Position numbers and translations under genes: made by a program. A stretch of DNA of 35,359 nucleotides, from NCBI GenBank assembly GCA_035498555.1, contig DATKAB010000186.1:1-35359 (forward strand). Reading direction: 5' to 3'. This DNA is from Candidatus Sulfotelmatobacter sp. (GTDB taxonomy: Bacteria; Eisenbacteria; RBG-16-71-46). Below the pieces are notes generated by a model that saw only the letters and a program-made list of their open reading frames with translations, was not told where the DNA came from and did not search any database. Positions 10,500-17,983 of this stretch are shown piece after piece. Each line of letters opens with the position of its first letter. Position 1 is the first letter of the stretch.

Positions 10500-10674
10500 C
10501 CTGGGCTCCACGGGCGCGGGCGATGAGCGGGCGTGTCGGATTTATCGGCGCGTTCGAAGCGGTCGTTGACCGTGATTCGACGTGCCCGAGCGGTCCGCGT
10601 CGCGCGGGTGAACGCGCTCGCCGGCACCACCGATCGGGCCGTGCAATCTGCACGATCCTTCGCAGCCGGAACGG

Positions 10675-10703
10675 TTGGCAGCGGATGATCGCGATGCTAG
10701 GTT
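10675..10703 (+). promoter_or_regulatory. Promoter of the GAF-GAF-PP2C gene, leaderless geometry
   Basis: TTGGCA (10675-10680), 17-bp spacer, TAGGTT (10698-10703), then 7 nt to ATG 10711. A small inverted repeat, GTGCA/TGCAC (10641-10653), lies 22 nt upstream of the -35. The rest of the 10500-10674 intergenic region shows no strong signal. Confidence 0.5.
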
Positions 10704-10710
10704 CCGCTTC

Positions 10711-12531
10711 ATGGTGGATCATCCGGTGGAATCCATGCCGCGCGACGAGGCCGAGCCCGCCTCCGACGAACTGCTGCACATCCTGACCGCCCACGGTCAG
10801 CGGAACGCGGAAGCGTTTCGCGCCGCGAGCAACCTCAACGAGCTGTTGAAGGCCGCGACCCGGCAGATCCGGCGGGTGGTGGACGCGGAACGGGTGCGGA
10901 TCTGGGTGGCGCGCCGGGGGGGCATGCGGCTCGAGACCCGCGAGTTCGGCCCGGGCGACGCGCCGCCGATCCACATCCGCATCCAGCGAGGCGAAGGGCT
11001 GGCGGGCTGGTGCCTCGAGCAGGGACAGCCCCTGAGGCTCGGCGCCGGCGACGCGCGCCCGACGTTGCGCGGCGTGGTGCCGGAGTTCCGCACCGCGCTG
11101 GTGGTGCCACTCTTTCGCCGCGGCGAGGCGTTCGGCGTGATCGAATGCCTCGACAAGCGCGGCGGCGAGGACTTCGTCGTCGCCGATCTCGAGCGGCTCG
11201 ACGTCGCCAGCGAGCAGGTGGCGTTCGCCCTCGACAACGCGCTGCTGTTCGAAGAGACCGAGCGCCGCGCGCTCGAGAAAGACGTGCTGCTGGAAGTCTC
11301 GCGCACGCTCTCGGCGCCGCTCGACCTCGACGAGGTGTTCGAGGCGATCTTCCGGGGCCTGCGCGAGGTGGTCTCGTTCGACGGGGCGGCCATCTATCTG
11401 GTCAACAAGACCACGCAGGCGCTCGAGCCGGTGGCCGCCATCGGATATCCGCAGGGCTCCGAAGAGGCGTTTCGACTGCAGGTCGGCCAGGGCATCGTCG
11501 GCTGGGTGGCGAAGACCGGGGAGCCGGTGATCGTGCCCGACGTGAAGCGCGACCGTCGTTACATCGCCGCTCGGCCCCAGACGCGCAGCGAGCTGGCGGC
11601 GCCGCTCATCCTCCAGGGGCGCACGCTGGGCGTCTTCAATCTCGAGCGCGATCTCGAGGATGCCTATCACGATGGACATCTCGAGTTGCTGATGGCGTTC
11701 GCGTCGCAGGCGGCGGTGGCGATCGAGCGCGCGCGCCTGACGCGCGAGCTGCTCGAGCGCCGTCGGCTCGAGAAGGAGCTGGCGATCGCGCGCGAGATCC
11801 AGCTCTCGTTCCTGCCGTCCGCCTCGCCGGTGCTCCAGGGCTACGACCTGGCGGGGGCGACGCGCCCGCACGACCAGGTGGGCGGCGACTACTACGATTT
11901 CATTCAGGTGTCGGATTCACGCCTCGGCCTCGCGATCGCCGACGTGTCGGGCAAGGGGATTCCCGCCGCGCTGCTGATGGCCGGCTTCCGCATGAGCCTG
12001 CTCGCCGAAATCCGCAACGAATTCGCGATCCGGGCGGTGATGCGCAAGGTCAACACCCTGCTCCACGAGAGCACCGAACGCGACCGATTCGTCACCTCGT
12101 TCTATGGCGTCCTCGATTTCCGGAACCACGTGCTGATCTTCTCCAATGCCGGTCACGATCCGCCCATCCTGATGCGCGCCGACGGCACCACCGAGCTGCT
12201 GGTCGAGGGCGGAGTGGCCCTGGGCGTGCTGCCCGACGCTCGCTACGACGAGCGTCCGGTCGCGCTGCGTCCCGGCGACGTGCTGGTGATGTACACCGAC
12301 GGAATCTCGGAAGCCGAATCCGCCAGCGGCGAGCAGTTCGGCACCCGGCGCCTCGAGGACGTGGTGCGCGCGCACGCCGATCGCTCCGCCGCGCAGATCC
12401 TGGAGCAGATCGAGAAGGCGGTGGTGGACTGGGCGGGCGAGCGCGGTCCGAGCGACGACCTCACGCTGGTGGTGCTGAAGGCGCGCCCGGCGCCCGAGGC
12501 GAGTCCGGCGGCGGCTCCATCGCGCCCGTGA
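10711..12531 (+). CDS. GAF-GAF-PP2C (RsbU/SpoIIE-type) phosphatase
   Basis: A 606-residue soluble regulator. Two GAF domains (about residues 35-180 and 200-345) are followed by a helical linker (LLERRRLEKELAIAREIQLS) typical of RsbU proteins. The PP2C/SpoIIE phosphatase domain (about 380-590) has GGDYYDF, DVSGKGIPAALLMAG, SNAGHDPP, MYTDGISEAES and SDDLTLVVL. The metal-binding acidic residues are present. Such enzymes dephosphorylate anti-sigma-factor antagonists in partner-switching pathways. The GAF domains would sense a small ligand or redox cue. No antagonist or anti-sigma gene is nearby. The start is uncertain: ATG 10711 fits the promoter, while ATG 10735 has a GGTGGA before it. The last 71 nt overlap the 3' end of the convergent peroxiredoxin gene. 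Confidence 0.88.
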   Translation: MVDHPVESMPRDEAEPASDELLHILTAHGQRNAEAFRAASNLNELLKAATRQIRRVVDAERVRIWVARRGGMRLETREFGPGDAPPIHIRIQRGEGLAGWCLEQGQPLRLGAGDARPTLRGVVPEFRTALVVPLFRRGEAFGVIECLDKRGGEDFVVADLERLDVASEQVAFALDNALLFEETERRALEKDVLLEVSRTLSAPLDLDEVFEAIFRGLREVVSFDGAAIYLVNKTTQALEPVAAIGYPQGSEEAFRLQVGQGIVGWVAKTGEPVIVPDVKRDRRYIAARPQTRSELAAPLILQGRTLGVFNLERDLEDAYHDGHLELLMAFASQAAVAIERARLTRELLERRRLEKELAIAREIQLSFLPSASPVLQGYDLAGATRPHDQVGGDYYDFIQVSDSRLGLAIADVSGKGIPAALLMAGFRMSLLAEIRNEFAIRAVMRKVNTLLHESTERDRFVTSFYGVLDFRNHVLIFSNAGHDPPILMRADGTTELLVEGGVALGVLPDARYDERPVALRPGDVLVMYTDGISEAESASGEQFGTRRLEDVVRAHADRSAAQILEQIEKAVVDWAGERGPSDDLTLVVLKARPAPEASPAAAPSRP

Positions 12532-13027
12532 GGCGCGCGGCTTCCAGCGTGCGCACGAATTTCAGCACTTCGCGGCCGTGCCGGCGCACGCCGACTCGCG
12601 TCCAGATCGCGCGCACCACTCCGTGGCGGTCGGCCAGGAACGTGGTGCGGCGAAACAGGTCGATCTTCCAGCCGCCAATTCCCAGTTCGCGCATGACATG
12701 GAACTCGCGCCCCGCGAGCCGGCGCTCGTCCGACAGCAGGGGATAGGGAAGCTGGAGTCGAGCGGCCCAGTCACGGCAGCTCTCGATCGAATCGGTGGTG
12801 ACGCCGGCGATCGTCGCGCCCGCGGCGCGGAAGTGTTCATGGAGCGCGCGAAACTCGCGCATCTCGATCACTCAGCCGGGAGTTCCATTGCGGAGATAGA
12901 AGAACAGCACCAGCGGGCCGAGTCCCACCCGCCCGCGCAGGCGGAACGGCCCACCGTCCGAGCTCGCCAGCTCCAGATCGGGCAGCTCGTGATCGAGCAG
13001 GTCCTCGGGTCGTGCGCGGCTCCCCAT
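12461..13027 (-). CDS. Peroxiredoxin (BCP/AhpC type), candidate selenoprotein with in-frame TGA
   Basis: A 188-residue peroxiredoxin if TGA at 12874-12872 is read as selenocysteine 52. Before it, the frame gives DHELPDLELASSDGGPFRLR, then VLFFYLRNGTPG. After it comes VIEMREFRALHEHFRAAGAT, then GVTTDS, LPYPLLSDE and FRRTTFLADRHGVVRAIW. This is a continuous BCP/AhpC fold. The TGA sits exactly where the family has the peroxidatic Cys of TPGCxxE, and the T (49) and R (FRRTTF) of the active site are kept. A hairpin suited to a SECIS follows. The start ATG 13027 lies 7 nt after a predicted -10; GTG 13036 and TTG 13063 are alternatives. Cys appears later (ESCRDW) and might resolve. Otherwise it is a pseudogene with a TGC-to-TGA change; no other disruption is seen. 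Confidence 0.7.
12842..12865 (-). promoter_or_regulatory. Candidate bacterial SECIS hairpin
   Basis: Directly after the TGA, minus-strand bases 12860-12855 (GCGCGA) pair with 12851-12846 (TCGCGC). This gives a 6-bp stem with a GUU loop, or a 5-bp stem with loop AGUUU. Below it GAG (12865-12863) pairs with CTC (12844-12842) across a small internal loop. The loop G is 18 nt after the TGA. The E. coli fdhF SECIS has its loop (AGGUCU) at 18-23 nt, and the key loop G and U are also adjacent here. GC-rich DNA forms hairpins easily, so the position and loop bases carry the weight. Confidence 0.5.
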
Positions 13028-13034
13028 CGGGGTC

Positions 13035-13063
13035 ACGGTACCGGCGGTCTGGAGCGAGAGCAA
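13035..13063 (-). promoter_or_regulatory. Promoter of the peroxiredoxin gene, leaderless geometry
   Basis: On the minus strand: TTGCTC (13063-13058), 17-bp spacer, TACCGT (13040-13035), then 7 nt to ATG 13027. No Shine-Dalgarno precedes the ATG. Confidence 0.45.
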
Positions 13064-13067
13064 CCTC

Positions 13068-13092
13068 GCGCTTCAAGCGCCACTTGAAGCGC
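13068..13092. repeat. Perfect 10-bp inverted repeat between divergent promoters
   Basis: GCGCTTCAAG (13068-13077), spacer CGCCA, CTTGAAGCGC (13083-13092). It lies 5 bp from the peroxiredoxin -35 on one side and 7 bp from the protease-operon -35 on the other. The symmetry and position suggest an operator for a dimeric regulator acting on both genes. Confidence 0.6.
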
Positions 13093-13098
13093 CGAGTC

Positions 13099-13127
13099 TT
13101 GATTCGGCCCGGCAATCCCGATAGTCT
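13099..13127 (+). promoter_or_regulatory. Promoter of the site-2 protease/trpS/scpAB/rluB operon
   Basis: TTGATT (13099-13104), 17-bp spacer, TAGTCT (13122-13127). Transcription would start near 13134, giving a leader of about 30 nt that contains the GGAG ribosome binding site of the TTG start at 13164. Confidence 0.55.
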
Positions 13128-13163
13128 GCGACGCGGTGCATCTCACCCACCCGGAGCCCGCGC

Positions 13164-13847
13164 TTGCATTTCGATCCGCAGCTGCTCTTGCTGCTGCCCG
13201 TCCTGGTATTCAGCGTCGTGGTGCACGAATGCGCCCACGGGCTGGTGGCTCTGTGGTGCGGTGACACGACCGCGCGAGATCGGGGCCGCCTGACACTCAT
13301 GCCGTTCGCCCACCTCGATCCGGTGGGATCGCTCCTGCTTCCCGGCCTGCTGGTGCTGGTGCGGGCGCCGTTCGTGTTCGGCTGGGCGAAGCCGGTTCCG
13401 GTGGACCACAGCCGGCTGCGCGATCTGCGCAACGATCCGGTCAAGGTGGCGCTGGCGGGGCCGGCCTCCAACTTTCTGCTGGCCTTGCTGTTCGCCGGTC
13501 TGGTTCGCGTGGCGCCAGAACCGGCTTCCGCCGGCCGCTCGGCCTGGGCGGCGTGGGCCTCGCCGCTGGCGACGATCGGGCTGGCGGGGGTCCTCTGGAA
13601 CGTCACGATCGGGCTCTTCAACCTGATTCCGATTCCGCCTCTCGACGGTTCGTGGGTGCTGATGCGATTCCTGAGACTCCGGCAGATCCTGCTGCTCCAG
13701 CAGTTCCGCCTCCTCGGCATCCTGTTGATCCTGGTGGCGCTCTCGTCGCCGCAAGTGTCGGAGGTCGTGCTGCGCAGGCCGGTGCTCGCCATCTCGAAGG
13801 CTCTGCTCGAGCTGTGGGGCGTCCCGGCGAGGGAGCTGACGCTGTGA
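13164..13847 (+). CDS. Site-2 protease family (M50) membrane metalloprotease
   Basis: A 227-residue membrane protease. TTG 13164 has GGAG 7 nt upstream. The zinc site HECAH is at residues 21-25 in the first membrane helix. The second conserved motif, NLIPIPPLDG (153-162), supplies the third ligand, Asp161. LAGPASNFLLALL (97-109) is also typical. At this length it is the minimal S2P core with no PDZ domain, as in the small family members often found just upstream of trpS and scpA. The substrate is not predictable. It opens a tightly packed operon: its stop overlaps the trpS start (GTGA). It is divergent from the peroxiredoxin gene. Confidence 0.92.
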   Translation: MHFDPQLLLLLPVLVFSVVVHECAHGLVALWCGDTTARDRGRLTLMPFAHLDPVGSLLLPGLLVLVRAPFVFGWAKPVPVDHSRLRDLRNDPVKVALAGPASNFLLALLFAGLVRVAPEPASAGRSAWAAWASPLATIGLAGVLWNVTIGLFNLIPIPPLDGSWVLMRFLRLRQILLLQQFRLLGILLILVALSSPQVSEVVLRRPVLAISKALLELWGVPARELTL

Positions 13848-14893
13848 GCCGCGGCCGGATCCTTTCAGGCATGCGGCCCACCGGACGACTGCATCTCGGC
13901 AATTTTGTCGGAGCGCTCGAGAACTGGGTGCGCCTGCAGGACGAGGGCTGGGAAAACTTCCACATGGTGGCCGACTGGCACATGCTCACCACCGGCTACG
14001 AAGACACCTCGCGGCTTCAGTCCGACATCCACGAGATGGTGGTGGACTGGCTCGCGGCCGGGATCGATCCCAAACGAAGCGTGATCTTCGTTCAATCGGC
14101 GGTGAAGGAGCATGCCGAGCTGCATCTGCTGTTCTCGATGCTGGTGAGCAAGGCGCGACTCGAGCGGATTCCCACGCTGAAGGAGCAGATTCGCGACCTG
14201 CATCTCGACGAACAGACGATTTCGTACGGACACCTCGGCTATTCGGTGCTGCAGGCCGCCGATATCCTCCTCTACCGCGCCACCCACGTGCCGGTGGGCG
14301 AGGACCAGGTGCCGCACGTCGAGCTGACTCGCGAGATCGCGCGGCGCTTCAACTTCGTGTACTGCCGCGATCGCGATCCGGTGTTTCCCGAACCCGAGCC
14401 GCAGCTCACGGCGTTTCCACGCCTGCGCGGGCTGGACGGGCAGCGCATGAGCAAGTCGGTGGGCAACACCATCCTGCTCGCCGACTCCCCGGACGCGATC
14501 GCCGCCCGGGTGAAGCAGGCCTACACCGATCCGAAGAAGATCCGCGCCAACGACCCGGGCCGCCCCGAAGCCGATCCCGCCGACGGCCATCCGGGCTGCG
14601 TGGTGTGGGAGTACCATCGCAAGTTCAACGCCGCGAACGCGCAGGACATCGCGCGGCGTTGCCGGGCGGGCGAGCTGGCGTGCGTGCCCGACAAGCGGGA
14701 CCTGAGCGGGATCCTGAGCGCCGCGCTCGCGCCGATTCGCGAGCGCCGCGCGAAGTACGAAGCCGACCCGGACCTGGTGCGCGAGATCATCGCCGACGGC
14801 AATGCGCGCGCGCATCGGGTCGCGGCCGAGACCATGTCGAAGGTGCGCGAGGCAATGAAGCTGAGCGCCCCGGTGGGAGAGCGGACCCGATGA
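13844..14893 (+). CDS. trpS: Tryptophanyl-tRNA synthetase
   Basis: A 349-residue class I synthetase that charges tRNA-Trp. GTG 13844 overlaps the protease stop by 4 nt. The start fits, because the family begins almost at once with SGMRPTGRLHLGNFVGALEN; the HIGH-equivalent is HLGN at 17-20. The KMSKS loop is RMSKS (201-205) in GLDGQRMSKSVGNT. FVQSAVKEHAELHLLFSMLV and YSVLQAADILLYRATHVPVG are characteristic. The length is normal for a bacterial TrpS. The stop overlaps the scpA start (ATGA). Confidence 0.97.
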   Translation: MSRGRILSGMRPTGRLHLGNFVGALENWVRLQDEGWENFHMVADWHMLTTGYEDTSRLQSDIHEMVVDWLAAGIDPKRSVIFVQSAVKEHAELHLLFSMLVSKARLERIPTLKEQIRDLHLDEQTISYGHLGYSVLQAADILLYRATHVPVGEDQVPHVELTREIARRFNFVYCRDRDPVFPEPEPQLTAFPRLRGLDGQRMSKSVGNTILLADSPDAIAARVKQAYTDPKKIRANDPGRPEADPADGHPGCVVWEYHRKFNAANAQDIARRCRAGELACVPDKRDLSGILSAALAPIRERRAKYEADPDLVREIIADGNARAHRVAAETMSKVREAMKLSAPVGERTR

Positions 14894-15681
14894 ACGAGTC
14901 GAACTCCGAAGCTCCCGCGCCCCGCAATACCGTGACCGTCAAGCTCGCCCGGTTCGAGGGGCCGCTCGATCTGCTGCTGCATCTCATCAAACGTGACGAG
15001 ATCGACATCTACGACATTCCGATCTCGCACATCACGCAGCAATACCTGGCCTACATCGAGCTGATGCGCGCGCTCGATCTCGACGTGGCCGGCGAGTTCC
15101 TGGTGATGGCGGCGACGCTGATGCGCATCAAGGCCAAGATGCTGCTGCCTCTGCCGGCGATGGGCGAGGAGGAAGAGGAAGGGGATCCGCGCGAGGAGCT
15201 GGTGCAGCGGCTGGTCGAGTACCGCCAGTACAAGGAGGCCGCCACCACCCTCAAGTCGCGCGAGGAGGAGCGGCGGCTCCTGTTCGAGCGGGGCATGGTG
15301 CCCGGCGACGACGAGATGGGGCCGCTGCCGCTGGCGCCGGCGTCGCTGTTCGACCTGCTCGATGCCTTGAACCGCGTGATGTCGCGCGTCCCCGAGCCGG
15401 TGGTGTACGAGGTCCAGGGCGAGATCTACGACGTCGAGGAGAAGATGTCGCTGATCGCGAGCCTGGTGGCCGAGCGCGGTCAGCTCTCGTTCACCGAGCT
15501 GCTGCTGCGCTGCCGGGTGCGCGCCGAGATGATCGTCACCTTCATGGCCCTGCTGGAACTCATCAAGCTCGGGCAGGTGCGTGTGGTGCAGGCCGAGAAC
15601 TTCGCCGACATCACGCTGCTGTCCCGGGCCGAGGAAGGAAGTGAGACCCATGCCACCGTCGAACCTGCTGGCGGCAACTGA
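14890..15681 (+). CDS. scpA: Segregation and condensation protein A
   Basis: A 263-residue kleisin subunit of the Smc-ScpAB condensin. ATG 14890 overlaps the trpS stop by 4 nt. The N-terminal Smc-binding region reads KLARFEGPLDLLLHLIKRDE, then IDIYDIPISHITQQYL and GEFLVMAATLMRIKAKMLLP, all strongly conserved in ScpA. An acidic middle (GEEEEEGDPREELVQRLVEY) precedes the C-terminal winged helix (RGQLSFTELLLRCRVRAEMI). It overlaps scpB by 32 nt. The encoded complex compacts and segregates the chromosome. Confidence 0.96.
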   Translation: MNESNSEAPAPRNTVTVKLARFEGPLDLLLHLIKRDEIDIYDIPISHITQQYLAYIELMRALDLDVAGEFLVMAATLMRIKAKMLLPLPAMGEEEEEGDPREELVQRLVEYRQYKEAATTLKSREEERRLLFERGMVPGDDEMGPLPLAPASLFDLLDALNRVMSRVPEPVVYEVQGEIYDVEEKMSLIASLVAERGQLSFTELLLRCRVRAEMIVTFMALLELIKLGQVRVVQAENFADITLLSRAEEGSETHATVEPAGGN

Positions 15682-16387
15682 AGCGCTGCTGTTCTCATCG
15701 GATCAGCCTCTCCCGCTGAGCCTGCTCTGCGAGTCGCTCGAGGCCGCGCCCGAAGAGGTGGCGGCGGCGCTCCAGAAGCTCGGCGAGGACTACGCGGCGC
15801 GTGATGCCGGCATCGAGCTGCGCGAGATCGCGGGCGGCCACATGCTGGTGACCACCGCCGCTCAGTCCGAGTGGGTCGGCCGGCTGCTGCGCGGCAAGAA
15901 GCGGATGCGGCTCTCGCGCGCCGCGCTCGAGACCATGGCGATCATCGCTTACAAGCAGCCGGTGACGAAAACCGAGGTCGAATCCATTCGCGGCGTGGAT
16001 TCGAGCGCCGTGCTCGGCACCCTGCTCGAGCGCACCCTGGTCACGATTCGCGGTCGCTCGAAGGTGGTCGGCCGGCCGCTGCTTTACGGCACGACCCAGG
16101 AATTCCTCGACTACTTCGGGCTCAAGGACCTCAGCGAGCTGCCGCGGCCCGAGGAGCTTCGGGCGCTGGTCGCGGCGCGCGAGCCCGAGCAGCTCGACAT
16201 GATGGAACTGGAGGTCGTCTCGCAGGTCGCCACCGATCTCGCCGCCGGAGAGGCCGCCGGGAGCGGCTTCCTGCGCCATGAAGTGGAGCCGCTCGAGGAG
16301 CTCGAGAACGAGTCCCCGAGCGCGGCGGAGAACGACGAGGCCGAGTCGGCGTCGCCTCCTCCGCTGGCCGCGGAACTCGAGCCCTGA
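15650..16387 (+). CDS. scpB: Segregation and condensation protein B
   Basis: A 245-residue ScpB, which dimerises and binds the ScpA kleisin. ATG 15650 is preceded by GAAGGAAGTGAG inside the scpA 3' end. Two winged-helix domains are visible: LLAATEALLFSSDQPLPLSL at the N-terminus, and SRAALETMAIIAYKQPVTKT, then RGVDSSAVLGTLLERTLV. The hallmark YGTTQEFLDYFGLKDLSELP follows. A tail of about 60 acidic residues extends beyond the usual end and is probably disordered. rluB starts 8 nt after the stop. Confidence 0.96.
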   Translation: MPPSNLLAATEALLFSSDQPLPLSLLCESLEAAPEEVAAALQKLGEDYAARDAGIELREIAGGHMLVTTAAQSEWVGRLLRGKKRMRLSRAALETMAIIAYKQPVTKTEVESIRGVDSSAVLGTLLERTLVTIRGRSKVVGRPLLYGTTQEFLDYFGLKDLSELPRPEELRALVAAREPEQLDMMELEVVSQVATDLAAGEAAGSGFLRHEVEPLEELENESPSAAENDEAESASPPPLAAELEP

Positions 16388-16395
16388 GGTCATCG

Positions 16396-17724
16396 GTGCG
16401 CCTCAACAAGTTGCTTGCCTCGCGCGGCATCGGCGCGCGGCGCAAGTGCGACGCGCTCATCCAGGCGGGCAAGGTGCGCGTCAACGGCGAGGTGGTCACC
16501 GAGCCGGGGCGCGCGATCGAGCCCCAACGGGACCGGATCGAGGTCGAGGGCCGTCCGCTGCCCGGCCCGGCGCCCGCTCGCTACTACATGCTCCACAAAC
16601 CGGTCGGCGTGATCTCGACCCTCAGCGATCCGGAAGGCCGGCGCTCGCTCCGCGATCTGCTGCCGCCGGGTCCGCGGCTCTTTCCGGTCGGGCGCCTCGA
16701 CGCCGACACCAGCGGACTTCTGCTGCTCACCAACGACGGCGAGCTCGCCCACCATCTCATGCATCCGCGCTACGGCGTCGCCAAGCGCTATCGCGTTCAC
16801 GTGGATCGTGCGCCGAACGAGCGCGAGCTGGCGCGGCTCCAGAACGGCGTCGAGTTCGAGCCCGGAATCGTCAGCTCGCCCGCCCAGGTGTGGTTGCGCG
16901 ACTCGGATTCCGGCGAGGCGGTGATCGAGCTGGCGCTTCACGAGGGGCGACAGCGCCAGGTGCGCCGCATGTGCGAGGCGGTCGGGCTCACGGTGAGGCG
17001 GCTCCATCGCTACGGCTATGGGCCGCTCAAGCTCGGCGATCTGACGCGCGGCCTGTGGCGCGAGCTGTCCGATGAAGAGGTGGCGGCCTTGCGGGCCGCC
17101 TCGGCGAGGCCGCAGCTGCGGGGGTCGAGAGGCTCGCAGTTCACGGGGCGGCGCAGCTTCGAGCGCGATCGCGCTCGACCGCGCCGGAGATTTCACGCCG
17201 TCGAGGAGCGCCGCCCGCGATTCGAAAGCCGGCCCCGCGATGAGGGTCGGGCGAAACTCGAGAGCGGCTCCCGCGATGAGCGCCGCCCGCAATTCGAGAG
17301 CCGGCCCCGCGACGAGCGCCGCCCGCGATTCGAGGGTCGCTCCCGCGTTGAGGGTCGGGCGAAACTCGAGAGCCGCTCCCGCGGCGAGCGCCGCCCGCGT
17401 CTCGGGCGCAGTGGGCGGGAAGCGGGTAGGCGGCCCCTCGCTCCACGCCCCGCTCGGCGAGATGGCCGCCGGCCTGGCCCGCTCGAGGCGCCCGCGGGCG
17501 GTCCCCGCAGACGCGCTCGCGGACCCCGGCAGCGGCCATTCGAACCCCGCCCGCAGCGACCCTGGCGCCGGGGAGACGAGCGGCCGAGCGGGGCAAATCC
17601 GCCACGTCCCGGGCGCAGGCCCTCAGCCGCTGGCCCCTCGAAGCGCCGCCGCCGCGGCGCGCCGCGGACCGCCGCCACGGAGCGGCCATTCGAGCGGTTC
17701 AGGCGCCGGCGCCCAACCTCTTGA
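16396..17724 (+). CDS. rluB: Pseudouridine synthase (RluB/RsuA family) with long Arg-rich tail
   Basis: A 442-residue enzyme; the family norm is about 240-290. GTG 16396 gives the expected VRLNKLLASRGIGARRKCDA. The S4 RNA-binding domain is residues 1-55, and the catalytic domain about 62-232 with GRLDADTSGLLLLTNDG (catalytic Asp102), YRVHV and LHEGRQRQVRRMCEAVG. RluB modifies 23S rRNA near position 2605 in E. coli. Residues 235-442 are a highly basic, low-complexity extension containing five 12-residue repeats and many RR/PR pairs. It is probably disordered and RNA-binding, similar in kind to tails on RNA helicases. It closes the scpAB operon, a very common arrangement. Confidence 0.93.
   Translation: MRLNKLLASRGIGARRKCDALIQAGKVRVNGEVVTEPGRAIEPQRDRIEVEGRPLPGPAPARYYMLHKPVGVISTLSDPEGRRSLRDLLPPGPRLFPVGRLDADTSGLLLLTNDGELAHHLMHPRYGVAKRYRVHVDRAPNERELARLQNGVEFEPGIVSSPAQVWLRDSDSGEAVIELALHEGRQRQVRRMCEAVGLTVRRLHRYGYGPLKLGDLTRGLWRELSDEEVAALRAASARPQLRGSRGSQFTGRRSFERDRARPRRRFHAVEERRPRFESRPRDEGRAKLESGSRDERRPQFESRPRDERRPRFEGRSRVEGRAKLESRSRGERRPRLGRSGREAGRRPLAPRPARRDGRRPGPLEAPAGGPRRRARGPRQRPFEPRPQRPWRRGDERPSGANPPRPGRRPSAAGPSKRRRRGAPRTAATERPFERFRRRRPTS
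17209..17388 (+). repeat. Five 36-nt tandem repeats in the RluB tail
   Basis: Five units of 36 nt encode 12-residue repeats of the forms RRPRFESRPRDE and GRAKLESGSRDE, followed by a partial sixth unit (RRPRLG). Units alternate between the RRPxF and GRAKL types, which suggests duplication of larger blocks. All frames are nearly stop-free here because of composition. Confidence 0.85.
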
Positions 17725-17756
17725 AGTGCTGGGCATTGCAGTACTAGCGTTGAGGT

Positions 17757-17930
17757 GACGCGCGAGCGTCGAAAATCCCGAGCCTCGGTCCGCCTGCGGG
17801 AACGATTCCTGCGCATGGGGGCGTGTTCCGTTTGTCATGCAGGCAAGGGTGGCCTGTGCGCGCGGTCAGCGGGCGCGCTCACGCACGGAAGCTCCTCGCT
17901 CCGGTCCGTCTGGAACCGGAGGTCCGAGGC
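17757..17930 (+). other. Candidate structured RNA leader or small RNA (unidentified)
   Basis: The 289 nt between rluB and the next gene hold no convincing ORF but several complementary segments. These are GACGC-GCGA-GCGTC (17757-17770, a tetraloop hairpin), GCGGGAA/TTCCTGC around 17796-17812 (one G-U), CTCCGGT/ACCGGAG (17899-17905 with 17915-17921), and a long-range GCCTCGG/CCGAGGC pairing (17782-17788 with 17924-17930). TTGAAG (17721) and TACTAG (17742) could be a promoter, though with a short 15-bp spacer. I could not match tmRNA, RNase P, SRP RNA or a common riboswitch consensus. It may be a leader of the following gene or an independent RNA. Confidence 0.35.
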
Positions 17931-17983
17931 CCGGTTTGCAGCTCGATCGTGTTCCGCCGCGAATCTCCCCACCAGAAACTGGA

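Noticed and set aside
8857-11871. 1004-residue minus-strand ORF spanning two genes.
   Set aside because: It runs antisense to the GAF-PP2C gene and out of frame through the GspE-like gene, and shows no coherent domain.
12461-12871. Separate short gene starting at GTG 12871, right after the TGA.
   Set aside because: It would lack the first beta strands and active site of the fold. The two halves form one peroxiredoxin in the same frame, so one gene with a recoded or mutated codon is the simpler reading.
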